Below, one piece after another: positions 21,501 through 35,250 of a stretch of 64,000 nucleotides of DNA (position 1 is its first letter; every line of letters starts with the position of its first letter). The notes below the pieces were generated by a model. It saw only the letters and a list, made by a program, of their open reading frames with translations. It did no database searches and was not told the origin of the DNA. Made by a program: the position numbers and the translations under genes. Origin of the DNA: Lineus longissimus (Eukaryota; Nemertea; Pilidiophora; Heteronemertea; Lineidae); assembly GCF_910592395.1 (NCBI RefSeq), contig NC_088322.1, positions 1,180,001 to 1,244,000 of the forward strand. The letters run 5' to 3'.

Positions 21501-24500
21501 CGAGGACGCTAAGAGCGTGCTCTGACTAAGAGTGCTTCGTGAATACGGCCCTGGACACCCGGACACTTAGATACCTAAAAAGAGTGTCCAAGTATCTAGG
21601 TATCCACACACTTATAGCTCAGTTTCTGAATAGCCTACGAGGACGCTAAGAGCGTGCTCTGACTAAGAGTGCTTCGTGAATACGGCCCTGCACGCCCGGA
21701 CACTTAGATACCTAAAAAGAGTGTCCAAGTATCTAGGTATCCACACACTTATAGCTCAGTTTCTGAATAGCCTACGAGGACGCTAAGAGCGTGCTCTGAC
21801 TAAGAGTGCTTCGTGAATACGGCCCTGGACACCCGGACACTTAGATACCTAAAAAGAGTTTCCAAGTATCTAGGTATCCACACGCTTATAGCTCAGTTTC
21901 TGAATAGCCTACGAGGACGCTAAGAGCGTGCTCTGACTAAGAGTGCTTCGTGAATACGGCCCTGGACACCCGGACACTTAGATACCTAAAAAGAGTGTCC
22001 AAGTATCTAGGTATCCACACACTTATAGCTCAGTTTCTGAATAGCCTACGAGGACGCTAAGAGCGTGCTCTGACTAAGAGTGCTTCGTGAATACGGCCCT
22101 GGACACCCGGACACTTAGATACCTAAAAAGAGTGTCCAAGTATCTAGGTATCCACACACTCATAGCTCAGTTTCTGAATAGCCTACGAGGACGCTAAGAG
22201 CGTGCTCTGACTAAGAGTGCTTCGTGAATACGGCCCTGGACACCCGGACACTTAGATACCCAAAAAGAGTTTCCAAGTATCTAGGTATCCACACACTCAT
22301 AGCTCAGTTTCTGAATAGCCTACGAGGACGCTAAGAGCGTGCTCTGACTAAGAGTGCTTCGTGAATACGGCCCTGCACACCCGGACACTTAGATACCTAA
22401 AAAGAGTGTCCAAGTATCTAGGTATCCACACACTTATAGCTCAGTTTCTGAATAGCCTACGAGGACGCTAAGAGCGTGCTCTGACTAAGAGTGCTTCGTG
22501 AATACGGCCCTGCACACCCGGACACTTAGATACCTAAAAAGAGTGTCAAAGTATCTAGGTATCCACACACTTATAGCTCAGTTTCTGAATAGCCTACGAG
22601 GACGCTAAGAGCGTGCTCTGACTAAGAGTGCTTCGTGAATACGGCCCTGGACACCCGGACACTTAGATACCTAAAAAGAGTGTCCAAGTATCTAGGTATC
22701 CACACACTCATAGCTCAGTTTCTGAATAGCCTACGAGGACGCTAAGAGCGTGCTCTGACTAAGAGTGCTTCGTGAATACGGCCCTGCACACCCGGACACT
22801 TAGATACCTAAAAAGAGTGTCCAAGTATCTAGGTATCCACACACTCATAGCTCAGTTTCTGAATAGCCTACGAGGACGCTAAGAGCGTGCTCTGACTAAG
22901 GGTGCTTCGTGAATACGGCCCTGCACACCCGGACACTTAGATACCTAAAAAGAGTGTCCAAGTATCTAGGTATCCACACACTTATAGCTCAGTTTCTGAA
23001 TAGCCTACGAGGACGCTAAGAGCGTGCTCTGACTAAGAGTGCTTCGTGAATACCGCCCTGGACACCCGGACACTTAGATACATAAAAAGAGTGTCCAAGT
23101 ATCTAGGTATCCACACACTTATAGCTCAGTTTCTGAATAGCCTACGAGGACGCTAAGAGCGTGCTCTGACTAAGGGTGGTTCGTGAATACGGCCCTGCAC
23201 ACCCGGACACTTAGATACCTAAAAAGAGTGTCCAAGTATCTAGGTATCCACACACTTATAGCTCAGTTTCTGAATAGCCTACGAGGACGCTAAGAGCGTG
23301 CTCTGACTAAGAGTGCTTCGTGAATACGGCCCTGCACACCCGGACACTTAGATACCTAAAAAGAGTGTCCAAGTATCTAGGTATCCACACACTTATAGCT
23401 CAGTTTCTGAATAGCCTACGAGGACGCTAAGAGCGTGCTCTGACTAAGAGTGCTTCGTGAATACGGCCCTACACACCCGGACACTTAGATACCTAAAAAG
23501 AGTGTCAAAGTATCTAGGTATCCACACACTTATAGCTCAGTTTCTGAATAGCCTACGAGGACGCTAAGAGCGTGCTCTGACTAAGAGTGCTTCGTGAATA
23601 CGGCCCTGGACACCCGGACACTTAGATACCTAAAAAGAGTGTCCAAGTATCTAGGTATCCACACACTCATAGCTCAGTTTCTGAATAGCCTACGAGGACG
23701 CTAAGAGCGTGCTCTGACTAAGAGTGCTTCGTGAATACGGCCCTGGACACCCGGACACTTAGATACCTAAAAAGAGTTTCCAAGTATCTAGGTATCCACA
23801 CACTCATAGCTCAGTTTCTGAATAGCCTACGAGGACGCTAAGAGCGTGCTCTGACTAAGAGTGCTTCGTGAATACGGCCCTGCACACCCGGACACTTAGA
23901 TACCTAAAAAGAGTGTCCAAGTATCTAGGTATCCACACACTTATAGCTCAGTTTCTGAATAGCCTACGAGGACGCTAAGAGCGTGCTCTGACTAAGAGTG
24001 CTTCGTGAATACGGCCCTGCACACCCGGACACTTAGATACCTAAAAAGAGTGTCAAAGTATCTAGGTATCCACGCACTTATAGCTCAGTTTCTGAATAGC
24101 CTACGAGGACGCTAAGAGCGTGCTCTGACTAAGAGTGCTTCGTGAATACGGCCCTGGACACCCGGACACTTAGATACCTAAAAAGAGTGTCCAAGTATCT
24201 AGGTATCCACACACTCATAGCTCAGTTTCTGAATAGCCTACGAGGACGCTAAGAGCGTGCTCTGACTAAGGGTGCTTCGTGAATACGGCCCTGCACACCC
24301 GGACACTTAGATACCTAAAAAGAGTGTCCAAGTATCTAGGTATCCACACACTCATAGCTCAGTTTCTGAATAGCCTACGAGGACGCTAAGAGCGTGCTCT
24401 GACTAAGGGTGCTTCGTGAATACGGCCCTGCACACCCGGACACTTAGATACCTAAAAAGAGTGTCCAAGTATCTAGGTATCCACACACTTATAGCTCAGT

Positions 24501-27500
24501 TTCTGAATAGCCTACGAGGACGCTAAGAGCGTGCTCTGACTAAGAGTGCTTCGTGAATACCGCCCTGGACACCCGGACACTTAGATACATAAAAAGAGTG
24601 TCCAAGTATCTAGGTATCCACACACTTATAGCTCAGTTTCTGAATAGCCTACGAGGACGCTAAGAGCGTGCTCTGACTAAGGGTGCTTCGTGAATACGGC
24701 CCTGCACACCCGGACACTTAGATACCTAAAAAGAGTGTCCAAGTATCTAGGTATCCACACACTTATAGCTCAGTTTCTGAATAGCCTACGAGGACGCTAA
24801 GAGCGTGCTCTGACTAAGAGTGCTTCGTGAATACGGCCCTGCACACCCGGACACTTAGATACCTAAAAAGAGTGTCCAAGTATCTAGGTATCCACACACT
24901 TATAGCTCAGTTTCTGAATAGCCTACGAGGACGCTAAGAGCGTGCTCTGACTAAGAGTGCTTCGTGAATACGGCCCTACACACCCGGACACTTAGATACC
25001 TAAAAAGAGTGTCAAAGTATCTAGGTATCCACACACTTATAGCTCAGTTTCTGAATAGCCTACGAGGACGCTAAGAGCGTGCTCTGACTAAGAGTGCTTC
25101 GTGAATACCGCCCTGGACACCCGGACACTTAGATACCTAAAAAGAGTGTCCAAGTATCTAGGTATCCACACACTTATAGCTCAGTTTCTGAATAGCCTAC
25201 GAGGACGCTAAGAGCGTGCTCTGACTAAGGGTGCTTCGTGAATACGGCCCTGGACACCCGGACACTTAGATACCTAAAAAGAGTGTCCAAGTATCTAGGT
25301 ATCCACACACTTATAGCTCAGTTTCTGAATAGCCTACGAGGACGCTAAGAGCATGCTCTGACTAAGAGTGCTTCGTGAATACGGCCCTGGACACCCGGAC
25401 ACTTAGATACCTAAAAAGAGTGTCCAAGTATCTAGGTATCCACACACTTATAGCTCAGTTTCTGAATAGCCTACGAGGACGCTAAGAGCGTGCTCTGACT
25501 AAGAGTGCTTCGTGAATACGGCCCTGGACACCCGGACACTTAGATACCTAAAAAGAGTGTCCAAGTATCTAGGTATCCACACACTCATTGCTCAGTTTCT
25601 GAATAGCCTACGAGGACGCTAAGAGCGTGCTCTGACTAAGAGTGCTTCGTGAATACGGCCCTGGACACCCGGACACTTAGATACCTAAAAAGAGTGTCCA
25701 AGTATCTAGGTATCCACACACTTATAGCTCAGTTTCTGAATAGCCTACGAGGACGCTAAGAGCGTGCTCTGACTAAGAGTGCTTCGTGAATACGGCCCTG
25801 GACACCCGGACACTTAGATACCTAAAAAGAGTGTCCAAGTATCTAGGTATCCACACACTTATAGCTCAGTTTCTGAATAGCCTACGAGGACGCTAAGAGC
25901 GTGCTCTGACTAAGAGTGCTTCGTGAATACGGCCCTGGACACCCGGACACTTAGATACCTAAAAAGAGTGTCCAAGTATCTAGGTATCCACACACTCATA
26001 GCTCAGTTTCTGAATAGCCTACGAGGACGCTAAGAGCGTGCCATGACTAAGAGTGCTTCGTGAATACGGCCCTGCACACCCGGACACTTAGATACCTAAA
26101 AAGAGTGTCCAAGTATCTAGGTATCCACACACTTATAGCTCAGTTTCTGAATAGCCTACGAGGACGCTAAGAGCGTGCTCTGACTAAGAGTACTTCGTGA
26201 ATACGGCCCTGGACACCCGGACACTTAGATACCTAAAAAGAGTGTCCAAGTATCTAGGTATCCACACACTCATTGCTCAGTTTCTGAATAGCCTACGAGG
26301 ACGCTAAGAGCGTGCTCTGACTAAGAGTGCTTCGTGAATACGGCCCTGGACACCCGGACACTTAGATACCTAAAAAGAGTGTCCAAGTATCTAGGTATCC
26401 ACACACTTATAGCTCAGTTTCTGAATAGCCTACGAGGACGCTAAGAGCGTGCTCTGACTAAGAGTGCTTCGTGAATACGGCCCTGGACACCCGGACACTT
26501 AGATACCTAAAAAGAGTGTCCAAGTATCTAGGTATCCACACACTTATAGCTCAGTTTCTGAATAGCCTACGAGGACGCTAAGAGCGTGCTCTGACTAAGA
26601 GTGCTTCGTGAATACGGCCCTGGACACCCGGACACTTAGATACCTAAAAAGAGTGTCCAAGTATCTAGGTATCCACACACTCATAGCTCAGTTTCTGAAT
26701 AGCCTACGAGGACGCTAAGAGCGTGCCATGACTAAGAGTGCTTCGTGAATACGGCCCTGCACACCCGGACACTTAGATACCTAAAAAGAGTGTCCAAGTA
26801 TCTAGGTATCCACACACTTATAGCTCAGTTTCTGAATAGCCTACGAGGACGCTAAGAGCGTGCTCTGACTAAGAGTACTTCGTGAATACGGCCCTGGACA
26901 CCCGAACACTTAGATACCTAAAAAGAGTTTCCAAGTATCTAGGTATCCACACACTTATAGCTCAGTTTCTGAATAGCCTACGAGGACGCTAAGAGCGTGC
27001 TCTGACTAAGAGTGCTTCGTGAATAAGGCCCTGGACACCCGGACACTTAGATACCTAAAAAGAGTGTCCAAGTATCTAGGTATCCACACACTTATAGCTC
27101 AGTTTCTGAATAGCCTACGAGGACGCTAAGAGCGTGCTCTGACTAAGAGTGCTTCGTGAATACGGCCCTGGACACCCGGACACTTAGATACCTAAAAAGA
27201 GTGTCCAAGTATCTAGGTATCCACACACTCATAGCTCAGTTTTTGAATAGCCTACGAGGACGCTAAGAGCGTGCTCTGACTAAGAGTGCTTCGTGAATAC
27301 GGCCCTGGACACCCGGACACTTAGATACCTAAAAAGAGTGTCCAAGTATCTAGGTATCCACACACTCATAGCTCAGTTTCTGAATAGCCTACGAGGACGC
27401 TAAGAGCGTGCTCTGACTAAGAGTGCTTCGTGAATACGGCCCTGGACACCCGGACACTTAGATACCTAAAAAGAGTGTCCACGTATCTAGGTATCCACAC

Positions 27501-27985
27501 ACTTATAGCTCAATTTCTGAATAGCCTACGAGGACGTTAAGAGCGTGCTCTGACTAAGAGTGCTTCGTGAATACGGCCCTGGACACCCGGACACTTAGAT
27601 ACCTAAAAAGAGTGTCCAAGTAGCTAGGTATCCACACACTTATAGCTCAGTTTCTGAATAGCCTACGAGGACGCTAAGAGCGTGCTCTGACTAAGAGTGC
27701 TTCGTGAATACGGCCCTGGACACCCGGACACTTAGATACCTAAAAAGAGTGTCCAAGTATCTAGGTATCCACACACTTATAGCTCAGTTTCTGAATAGCC
27801 TACGAGGACGCTAAGAGCGTGCTCTGACTAAGAGTGCTTCGTGAATACGGCCCTGCACACCCGGACACTTAGATACCTAAAAAGAGTGTCCAAGTATCTA
27901 GGTATCCACACACTTATAGCTCAGTTTCTGAATAGCCTACGAGGACGCTAAGAGCGTGCTCTGACTAAGAGTGCTTCGTGAATAC
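18533..27985. repeat. 64-monomer satellite block, copy 2 (expanded to 69 monomers)
   Basis: Follows copy 1 directly. The match holds at offset 8,768 bp until about 26.1 kb, then continues at offset 9,453 bp (69 x 137) to at least 27.9 kb: CCCGAACAC 17448 and 26901, GTGTCCACGTATC 18021 and 27474, AAGTAGCTAGG 18165 and 27618. The change of offset is explained by a five-monomer duplication within this copy. The match fails by about 28.09 kb, where copy 1's counterpart (AAGAGGGTGCC, 18635) has no partner. Confidence 0.83.
25531..26900. repeat. Five-monomer tandem duplication inside block copy 2
   Basis: CACTCATTGCTC near 25583 and 26268, and GTGCCATGAC near 26039 and 26724, are each separated by 685 bp (5 x 137). 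Block copy 1 has each marker once in the corresponding stretch (16815 and 17271). This duplication therefore happened after the 64-monomer duplication, or was lost from copy 1. The edges are approximate because neighbouring monomers are nearly identical. Confidence 0.8.
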
Positions 27986-30759
27986 GGCCCTGGACACCCG
28001 GACACTTAGATACCTAAAAAGAGTGTCCAAGTATCTAGGTATCCACACACTTATAGCTCAGTTTCTGAATAGCCTACGAGGACGCTAAGAGCGTGCTCTG
28101 ACTAAGAGTGCTTCGTGAATACGGCCCTGGACACCCGGACACTTAGATACCTAAAAAGAGTGTCCAAGTATCTAGGTATCCACACACTCATAGCTCAGTT
28201 TCTGAATAGCCTACGAGGACGCTAAGAGCGTGCCATGACTAAGAGTGCTTCGTGAATACGGCCCTGCACACCCGGACACTTAGATACCTAAAAAGAGTGT
28301 CCAAGTATCTAGGTATCCACACACTTATAGCTCAGTTTCTGAATAGCCTACGAGGACGCTAAGAGCGTGCTCTGACTAAGAGTGCTTCGTGAATACGGCC
28401 CTGGACACCCGGACACTTAGATACCTAAAAAGAGTTTCCAAGTATCTAGGTATCCACACACTTATAGCTCAGTTTCTGAATAGCCTACGAGGACGCTAAG
28501 AGCGTGCTCTGACTAAGAGTGCTTCGTGAATACGGCCCTGGACACCCGGACACTTAGATACCTAAAAAGAGTGTCCAAGTATCTAGGTATCCACACACTT
28601 ATAGCTCAGTTTCTGAATAGCCTACGAGGACGCTAAGAGCGTGCTCTGACTAAGAGTGCTTCGTGAATACGGCCCTGGACACCCGGACACTTAGATACCT
28701 AAAAAGAGTGTCCAAGTATCTAATTATCCACACACTTATAGCTCAGTTTCTGAATAGCCTACGAGGACGCTAAGAGCGTGCTCTGACTAAGAGTGCTGCG
28801 TGAATACGGCCCTGGACACCCGGACACTTAGATACCTAAAAAGAGTGTCCAAATATCTAGGTATCCACACACTCATAGCTCAGTTTCTGAATAGCCTACG
28901 AGGACGCTAAGAGCGTGCTCTGACTAAGAGTGCTTCGTGAATACGGCCCTGGACACCCGGACATTTAGATACCTAAAAAGAGTTTCCAAGTATCTAGGTA
29001 TCCACAAACTTATAGCTCAGTTTCTGAATAGCCTACGAGGACGCTAAGAGCGTGCTCTGACTAAGAGTGCTTCGTGAATACGGCCCTGGACACCCGGACA
29101 CTTAGCTACCTAAAAAGAGTGTCCAAGTATCTAGGTATCCACACACTCATAGCTCAGTTTCTGAATAGCCTACGAGGACGCTAAGAGCGTGCTCTGACTA
29201 AGAGTGCTTCGTGAATACGGCCCTGGACACCCGGACACTTAGATACCTAAAAAGAGTGTCCAAGTATCTAGGTATCCACACACTTATAGCTCAGTTTCTG
29301 AATAGCCTACGAGGACGCTAAGAGCGTGCTCTGACTAAGAGTGCTTCGTGAATACGGCCCTGCACACCCGGACACTTAGATACCTAAAAAGAGTGTCCAA
29401 GTATCTAGGTATCCACACACTTATAGCTCAGTTTCTGAATAGCCTACGAGGACGCTAAAAGCGTGCTCTGACTAAGAGTGCTTCGTGAATACGGCCCTGG
29501 ACACCCGGACACTTACATACCTAAAAAGAGTGTCCAAGTATCTAGGTATCCACACTCTTATAGCTCAGTTTCTGAATAGCCTACGAGGACGCTAAGAGCG
29601 TGCTCTGACTAAGAGTGCTTCGTGAATACGGCCCTTGACACCCGGACACTTAGATACCTAAAAAGAGTGTCCAAGTATCTAGGTATCCATACACTTATAG
29701 CTCAGTTTCTGAATAGCCTACGAGGACGCTAAGAGCGTGCTCTGACTAAGAGTGCTTCGCGAATACGGCCCTGCACACCCGGACACTTAGATACCTAAAA
29801 AGAGTGTCCAAGTATCTAGGTATCCACACACTTATAGCTCAGTTTCTGAATAGCCTACGAGGACGCTAAGAGCGTGCTCTGACTAAGAGTGCTTCGTGAA
29901 TACGGCCCTGGACACCCGGACACTTAGATACCTAAAAAGAGTGTCCAAGTATCTAGGTATCCACACACTCATAGCTCAGTTTCTGAATAGCCTACGAGGA
30001 CGCTAAGAGCGTGCTCTGACTAAGAGTGCTTCGTGAATACGGCCCTGGACACCCGGACACTTAGATACCTAAAAAGGGTGTCCAAGTATCTAGGTATCCA
30101 CACACTTATAGCTCAGTTTCTGAATAGCCTACGAGGACGCTAAGAGCGTGCTCTGACTAAGAGTGCTTCGTGAATACGGCCCTGCACACCCGGACACTTA
30201 GATACCTAAAAAGAGTGTCCAAGTATCTAGTTATCCACACACTTATAGCTCAGTTTCTGAATAGCCTACGAGGACGCTAAGAGCGTGCTCTGACTAAGAG
30301 TGCTTCGTGAATACGGCCCTGCACACCCGGACACTTAGATACCTAAAAAGAGTGTCCAAGTATCTAGGTATCCACACACTTATAGCTCAGTTTCTAAATA
30401 GCCTACGAGGACGCTAAGAGCGTGCTCTGACTAAGGGTGCTCCGTGAATACGGCCCTGGACACCCGGACACTTAGATACCTAAAAAGAGTGTCCAAGTAT
30501 CTAGGTATCCACACACTGATAGCTCAGTTTCTGAATAGCCTACGAGGACGCTAAGAGCGTGCTCTGACTAAGAGTGCTTCGTGAATACCGCCCTGGACAC
30601 CCGGACACTTAGATACCTACAAAGAGTGTCCAAGTATCTAGGTATCCACACACTTATAGCTCAGTTTCTGAATAGCCTACGAGGACGCTAAGAGCATGCT
30701 CTGACTAAGAGTGCTTCGTGAATACGGCCCTGGACACCCGGACACTTAGATACCTAAAA
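27986..30759. repeat. Satellite domain of mostly consensus monomers
   Basis: About 20 monomers near consensus with scattered single-copy changes: CTAATTATCC at 28720, GTGCTGCGTG at 28796, CTTAGCTACC at 29101, CACTCTTATAG at 29553, CCATACAC at 29688. GTGCCATGAC at about 28231 is the last of the GTGCCATG variants that mark 8-28 kb. No long block duplication is obvious, in contrast to both flanks. Confidence 0.7.
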
Positions 30760-33700
30760 AGAGAGTCCAAGTATCTAGGTATCCACACACTCATAGCTCA
30801 GTTTCTGAATAGCCTACGTGGACGCTAAGAGCGTGCTCTGACTAAGAGTGCTTCGTGAATACGGCCCTGGACACCCGGACACTTAGATACCTAAAAAGAG
30901 TGTCCAAGTATCTAGGTATCCACACACTTATAGCTCAGTTTCTGAATAGCCTACGAGGACGCTAAGAGCGTGCTCTGACTAAGAGTGCTTCGTGAATACG
31001 GCCCTGCACACCCGGACACTTAGATACCTAAAAAGAGTGTCCAAGTATCTAGGTATCCACACACTTATAGCTCAGTTTCTGAATAGCCTACGAGGACGCT
31101 AAGAGCGTGCTCTGACTAAGAGTGCTTCGTGAATACGGCCCTGCACACCCGGACACTTAGATACCTAAAAAGAGTGTCAAAGTATCTAGGTATCCACACA
31201 CTTATAGCTCAGTTTCTGAATAGCCTACGAGGACGCTAAGAGCGTGCTCTGACTAAGAGTGCTTCGTGAATACGGCCCTGGACACCCGGACACTTAGATA
31301 CCTAAAAAGGGTGTCCAAGTACTAGGTATCCACACACTCATAGCTCAGTTTCTGAATAGCCTACGAGGACGCTAAGAGCGTGCTCTGACTAAGAGTGCTT
31401 CGTGAATACGGTCCTGGACACCCGGACACTTAGATACCTAAAAAGAGTGTCCAAGTATCTAGGTATCCACACACTTATAGCCCAGTTTCTGAATAGCCTA
31501 CGAGGACGCTAAGAGCGTGCTCTGACTAAGAGTGCTTCGTGAATACGGCCCTGGACACCCGGACACTTAGATACCTAAAAAGAGTGTCCAAGTAGTTAGG
31601 TATCCACAAACTTATAGCTCAGTTTCTGAATAGCCTACGAGGACGCTAAGAGCGTGCTCTGACTAAGAGTGCTTCGTGAATACGGCCCTGGACACCCGGA
31701 CACTTAGATACCTAAAAAGAGTGTCCAAGTATTTAGTTATCCACACACTTATAGCTCAGTTTCTGAATAGCCTACGAGGACGCTAAGAGCGTGCTCTGAC
31801 TAAGAGTGCTTCGTGAATACGGCCCTGGACACCCGGACACTTAGATACCTAAAAAGAGTGTCCAAGTATCTAGGTATCCACACACTCATAGCTCAGTTTC
31901 TGAATAGCATACGAGGACGCTAAGAGCGTGCTCTGACTAAGAGTGCTTCGTGAATACGGCCCTGGACACCCGGACACTTAGATACCTAAAAAGAGTGTCC
32001 AAGTAGCTAGGTATCCACACACTTATAGCTCAGTTTCTGAATAGCCTACGAGGACGCTAAGAGCGTGCTCTGACTAAGAGTGCTTCGTGAATACGGCCCT
32101 GGACACCCGGACACTTAGATACCTAAAAAGAGTTTCCAAGTATCTAGGTATCCACAAACTTATAGCTCAGTTTCTGGATAGCCTACGAGGACGCTAAGAG
32201 CGTGCTCTGACTAAGAGTGCTTCGTGAATACGGCCCTGCACACCCGGACACTTAGATACCTAAAAAGAGTGTCCAAGTATCTAGGTATCCACACACTTAT
32301 AGCTCAGTTTCTGAATAGCCTACGAGGACGCTAAGAGCGTGCTCTGACTAAGAGTGCTTCGTGAATACGGCCCTGGACACCCGGACACTTAGATACCTAA
32401 AAAGAGTGTCCAAGTATCTAGGTATCCACACACTCATAGCTCAGTTTCTGAATAGCCTACGTGGACGCTAAGAGCGTGCTCTGACTAAGAGTGCTTCGTG
32501 AATACGGCCCTGGACACCCGGACACTTAGATACCTAAAAAGAGTGTCCAAGTATCTAGGTATCCACACACTTATAGCTCAGTTTCTGAATAGCCTACGAG
32601 GACGCTAAGAGCGTGCTCTGACTAAGAGTGCTTCGTGAATACGGCCCTGCACACCCGGACACTTAGATACCTAAAAAGAGTGTCCAAGTATCTAGGTATC
32701 CACACACTTATAGCTCAGTTTCTGAATAGCCTACGAGGACGCTAAGAGCTTGCTCTGACTAAGAGTGCTTCGTGAATACGGCCCTGCACACCCGACACTT
32801 AGATACCTAAAAAGAGTGTCAAAGTATCTAGGTATCCACACACTTATAGCTCAGTTTCTGAATAGCCTACGAGGACGCTAAGAGCGTGCTCTGACTAAGA
32901 GTGCTTCGTGAATACGGCCCTGGACACCCGGACACTTAGATACCTAAAAAGGGTGTCCAAGTACTAGGTATCCACACACTCATAGCTCAGTTTCTGAATA
33001 GCCTACGAGGACGCTAAGAGCGTGCTCTGACTAAGAGTGCTTCGTGAATACGGTCCTGGACACCCGGACACTTAGATACCTAAAAAGAGTGTCCAAGTAT
33101 CTAGGTATCCACACACTTATAGCTCAGTTTCTGAATAGCCTACGAGGACGCTAAGAGCGTGCTCTGACTAAGAGTGCTTCGTGAATACGGCCCTGCACAC
33201 CCGGACACTTAGATACCTAAAAAGAGTGTCCAAGTATCTAGGTATCCACACACTTATAGCTCAGTTTCTGAATAGCCTACGAGGACACTAAGAGCGTGCT
33301 CTGACTAAGAGTGCTTCGTGAATACGGCCCTGGACACCCGGACACTTAAATACCTAAAAAGAGTGTCCAAGTATCTAGGTATCCACACACTTATAGCTCA
33401 GTTTCCGAATAGCCTACGAGGATGCTAAGAGCGTGCTCTGACTAAGAGTGCTTCATGAATACGGCCCTGGACACCCGGACACTTAGATACCTAAAAAGAG
33501 TGTCCAAGTATCTAGGTATCCACACACTTATAGCTCAGTTTTCTGAAAAGCCTACGAGGACGCTAAGAGCGTGCTCTGACTAAGAGTGCTTCGTGAATAC
33601 GGCCCTGGACACCCGGACACTTAGATACCTAAAAAGAGTGTCCAAGTATCTAGGTATCCACACACTTATAGCTCAGTTTCTGAATAGCCTACGAGGACGC

Positions 33701-35250
33701 TAAGAGCGTGCTCTGACTAAGGGTGCTCCGTGAATACGGCCCTGGACACCCGGACACTTAGATACCTAAAAAGAGTGTCCAAGTATCTAGGTATCCACAC
33801 ACTCATAGCTCAGTTTCTGAATAGCCTACGAGGACGCTAAGAGCGTGCTCTGACTAAGAGTGCTTCGTGAATACCGCCCTGGACACCCGGACACTTAGAT
33901 ACCTAAAAAGAGTGTCCAAGTATCTAGGTATCCACACACTTATAGCTCAGTTTCTGAATAGCCTACGAGGACGCTAAGAGCGTGCTCTGACTAAGAGTGC
34001 TTCGTGAATACGGCCCTGGACACCCGGACACTTAGATACATATAAAGAGTGTCCAAGTATCTAGGTATCCACACACTCATAGCTCAGTTTCTGAATAGCC
34101 TACGTGGACGCTAAGAGCGTGCTCTGACTAAGAGTGCTTCGTGAATACGGCCCTGGACACCCGGACACTTAGATACCTAAAAAGAGTGTCCAAGTATCTA
34201 GGTATCCACACACTTATAGCTCAGTTTCTGAATAGCCTACGAGGACGCTAAGAGCGTGCTCTGACTAAGAGTGCTTCGTGAATACGACCCTGCACACCCG
34301 GACACTTAGATACCTAAAAAGAGTGTCCAAGTATCTAGGTATCCACACACTTATAGCTCAGTTTCTGAATAGCCTACGAGGACGCTAAGAGCGTGCTCTG
34401 ACTAAGAGTGCTTCGTGAATACGGCCCTGCACACCCGGACACTTAGATACCTAAAAAGAGTGTCAAAGTATCTAGGTATCCACACACTTATAGCTCAGTT
34501 TCTGAATAGCCTACGAGGACGCTAAGAGCGTGCTCTGACTAAGAGTGCTTCGTGAATACGGCCCTGGACACCCGGACACTTAGATACCTAAAAAGGGTGT
34601 CCAAGTACTAGGTATCCACACACTCATAGCTCAGTTTCTGAATAGCCTACGAGGACGCTAAGAGCGTGCTCTGACTAAGAGTGCTTCGTGAATACGGTCC
34701 TGGACACCCGGACACTTAGATACCTAAAAAGAGTGTCCAAGTATCTAGGTATCCACACACTTATAGCTCAGTTTCTGAATAGCCTACGAGGACGCTAAGA
34801 GCGTGCTCTGACTAAGAGTGCTTCGTGAATACGGCCCTGCACACCTGGACACTTAGATACCTAAAAAGAGTGTCCAAGTATTTAGGTATCCACACACTTA
34901 TAGCTCAGTTTCTGAATAGCCTACGAGGACGCTAAGAGCGTGCTCTGACTAAGAGTGCTTCGTGAATACGGCCCTGGACACCCGGACACTTAAATACCTA
35001 AAAAGAGTGTCCAAGTATCTAGGTATCCACACACTTATAGCTCAGTTTCTGAATAGCCTACGAGGATGCTAAGAGCGTGCTCTGACTAAGAGTGCTTCAT
35101 GAATACGGCCCTGGACACCCGGACACTTAGATACCTAAAAAGAGTGTCCAAGTATCTAGGTATCCACACACTTATAGCTCAGTTTCTGAAAAGCCTACGA
35201 GGACGCTAAGAGCGTGCTCTGACTAAGAGTGCTTCGTGAATACGGCCCTG
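30760..35250. repeat. 12-monomer (1,644 bp) periodic satellite cassette
   Basis: The cassette GCCTACGTGG, GTGTCAAAG, GGGTGTCCAAGTACTAGG, CGGTCCTGG occurs three times. The distinctive one-base deletion AAGTACTAGG is at about 31318, 32960 and 34604, spaced 1,642 and 1,644 bp. Both spacings equal 12 monomers after small local indels (a missing G in CACCCGACAC at 32793, an extra T at 33540). Copies 2 and 3 also share CTTAAATACC, GAGGATGCT with CTTCATGAAT (33454 and 35098), and CTGAAAAGCC. The CTTCATGAAT unit appears again 7 monomers later at 36057. Confidence 0.8.
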
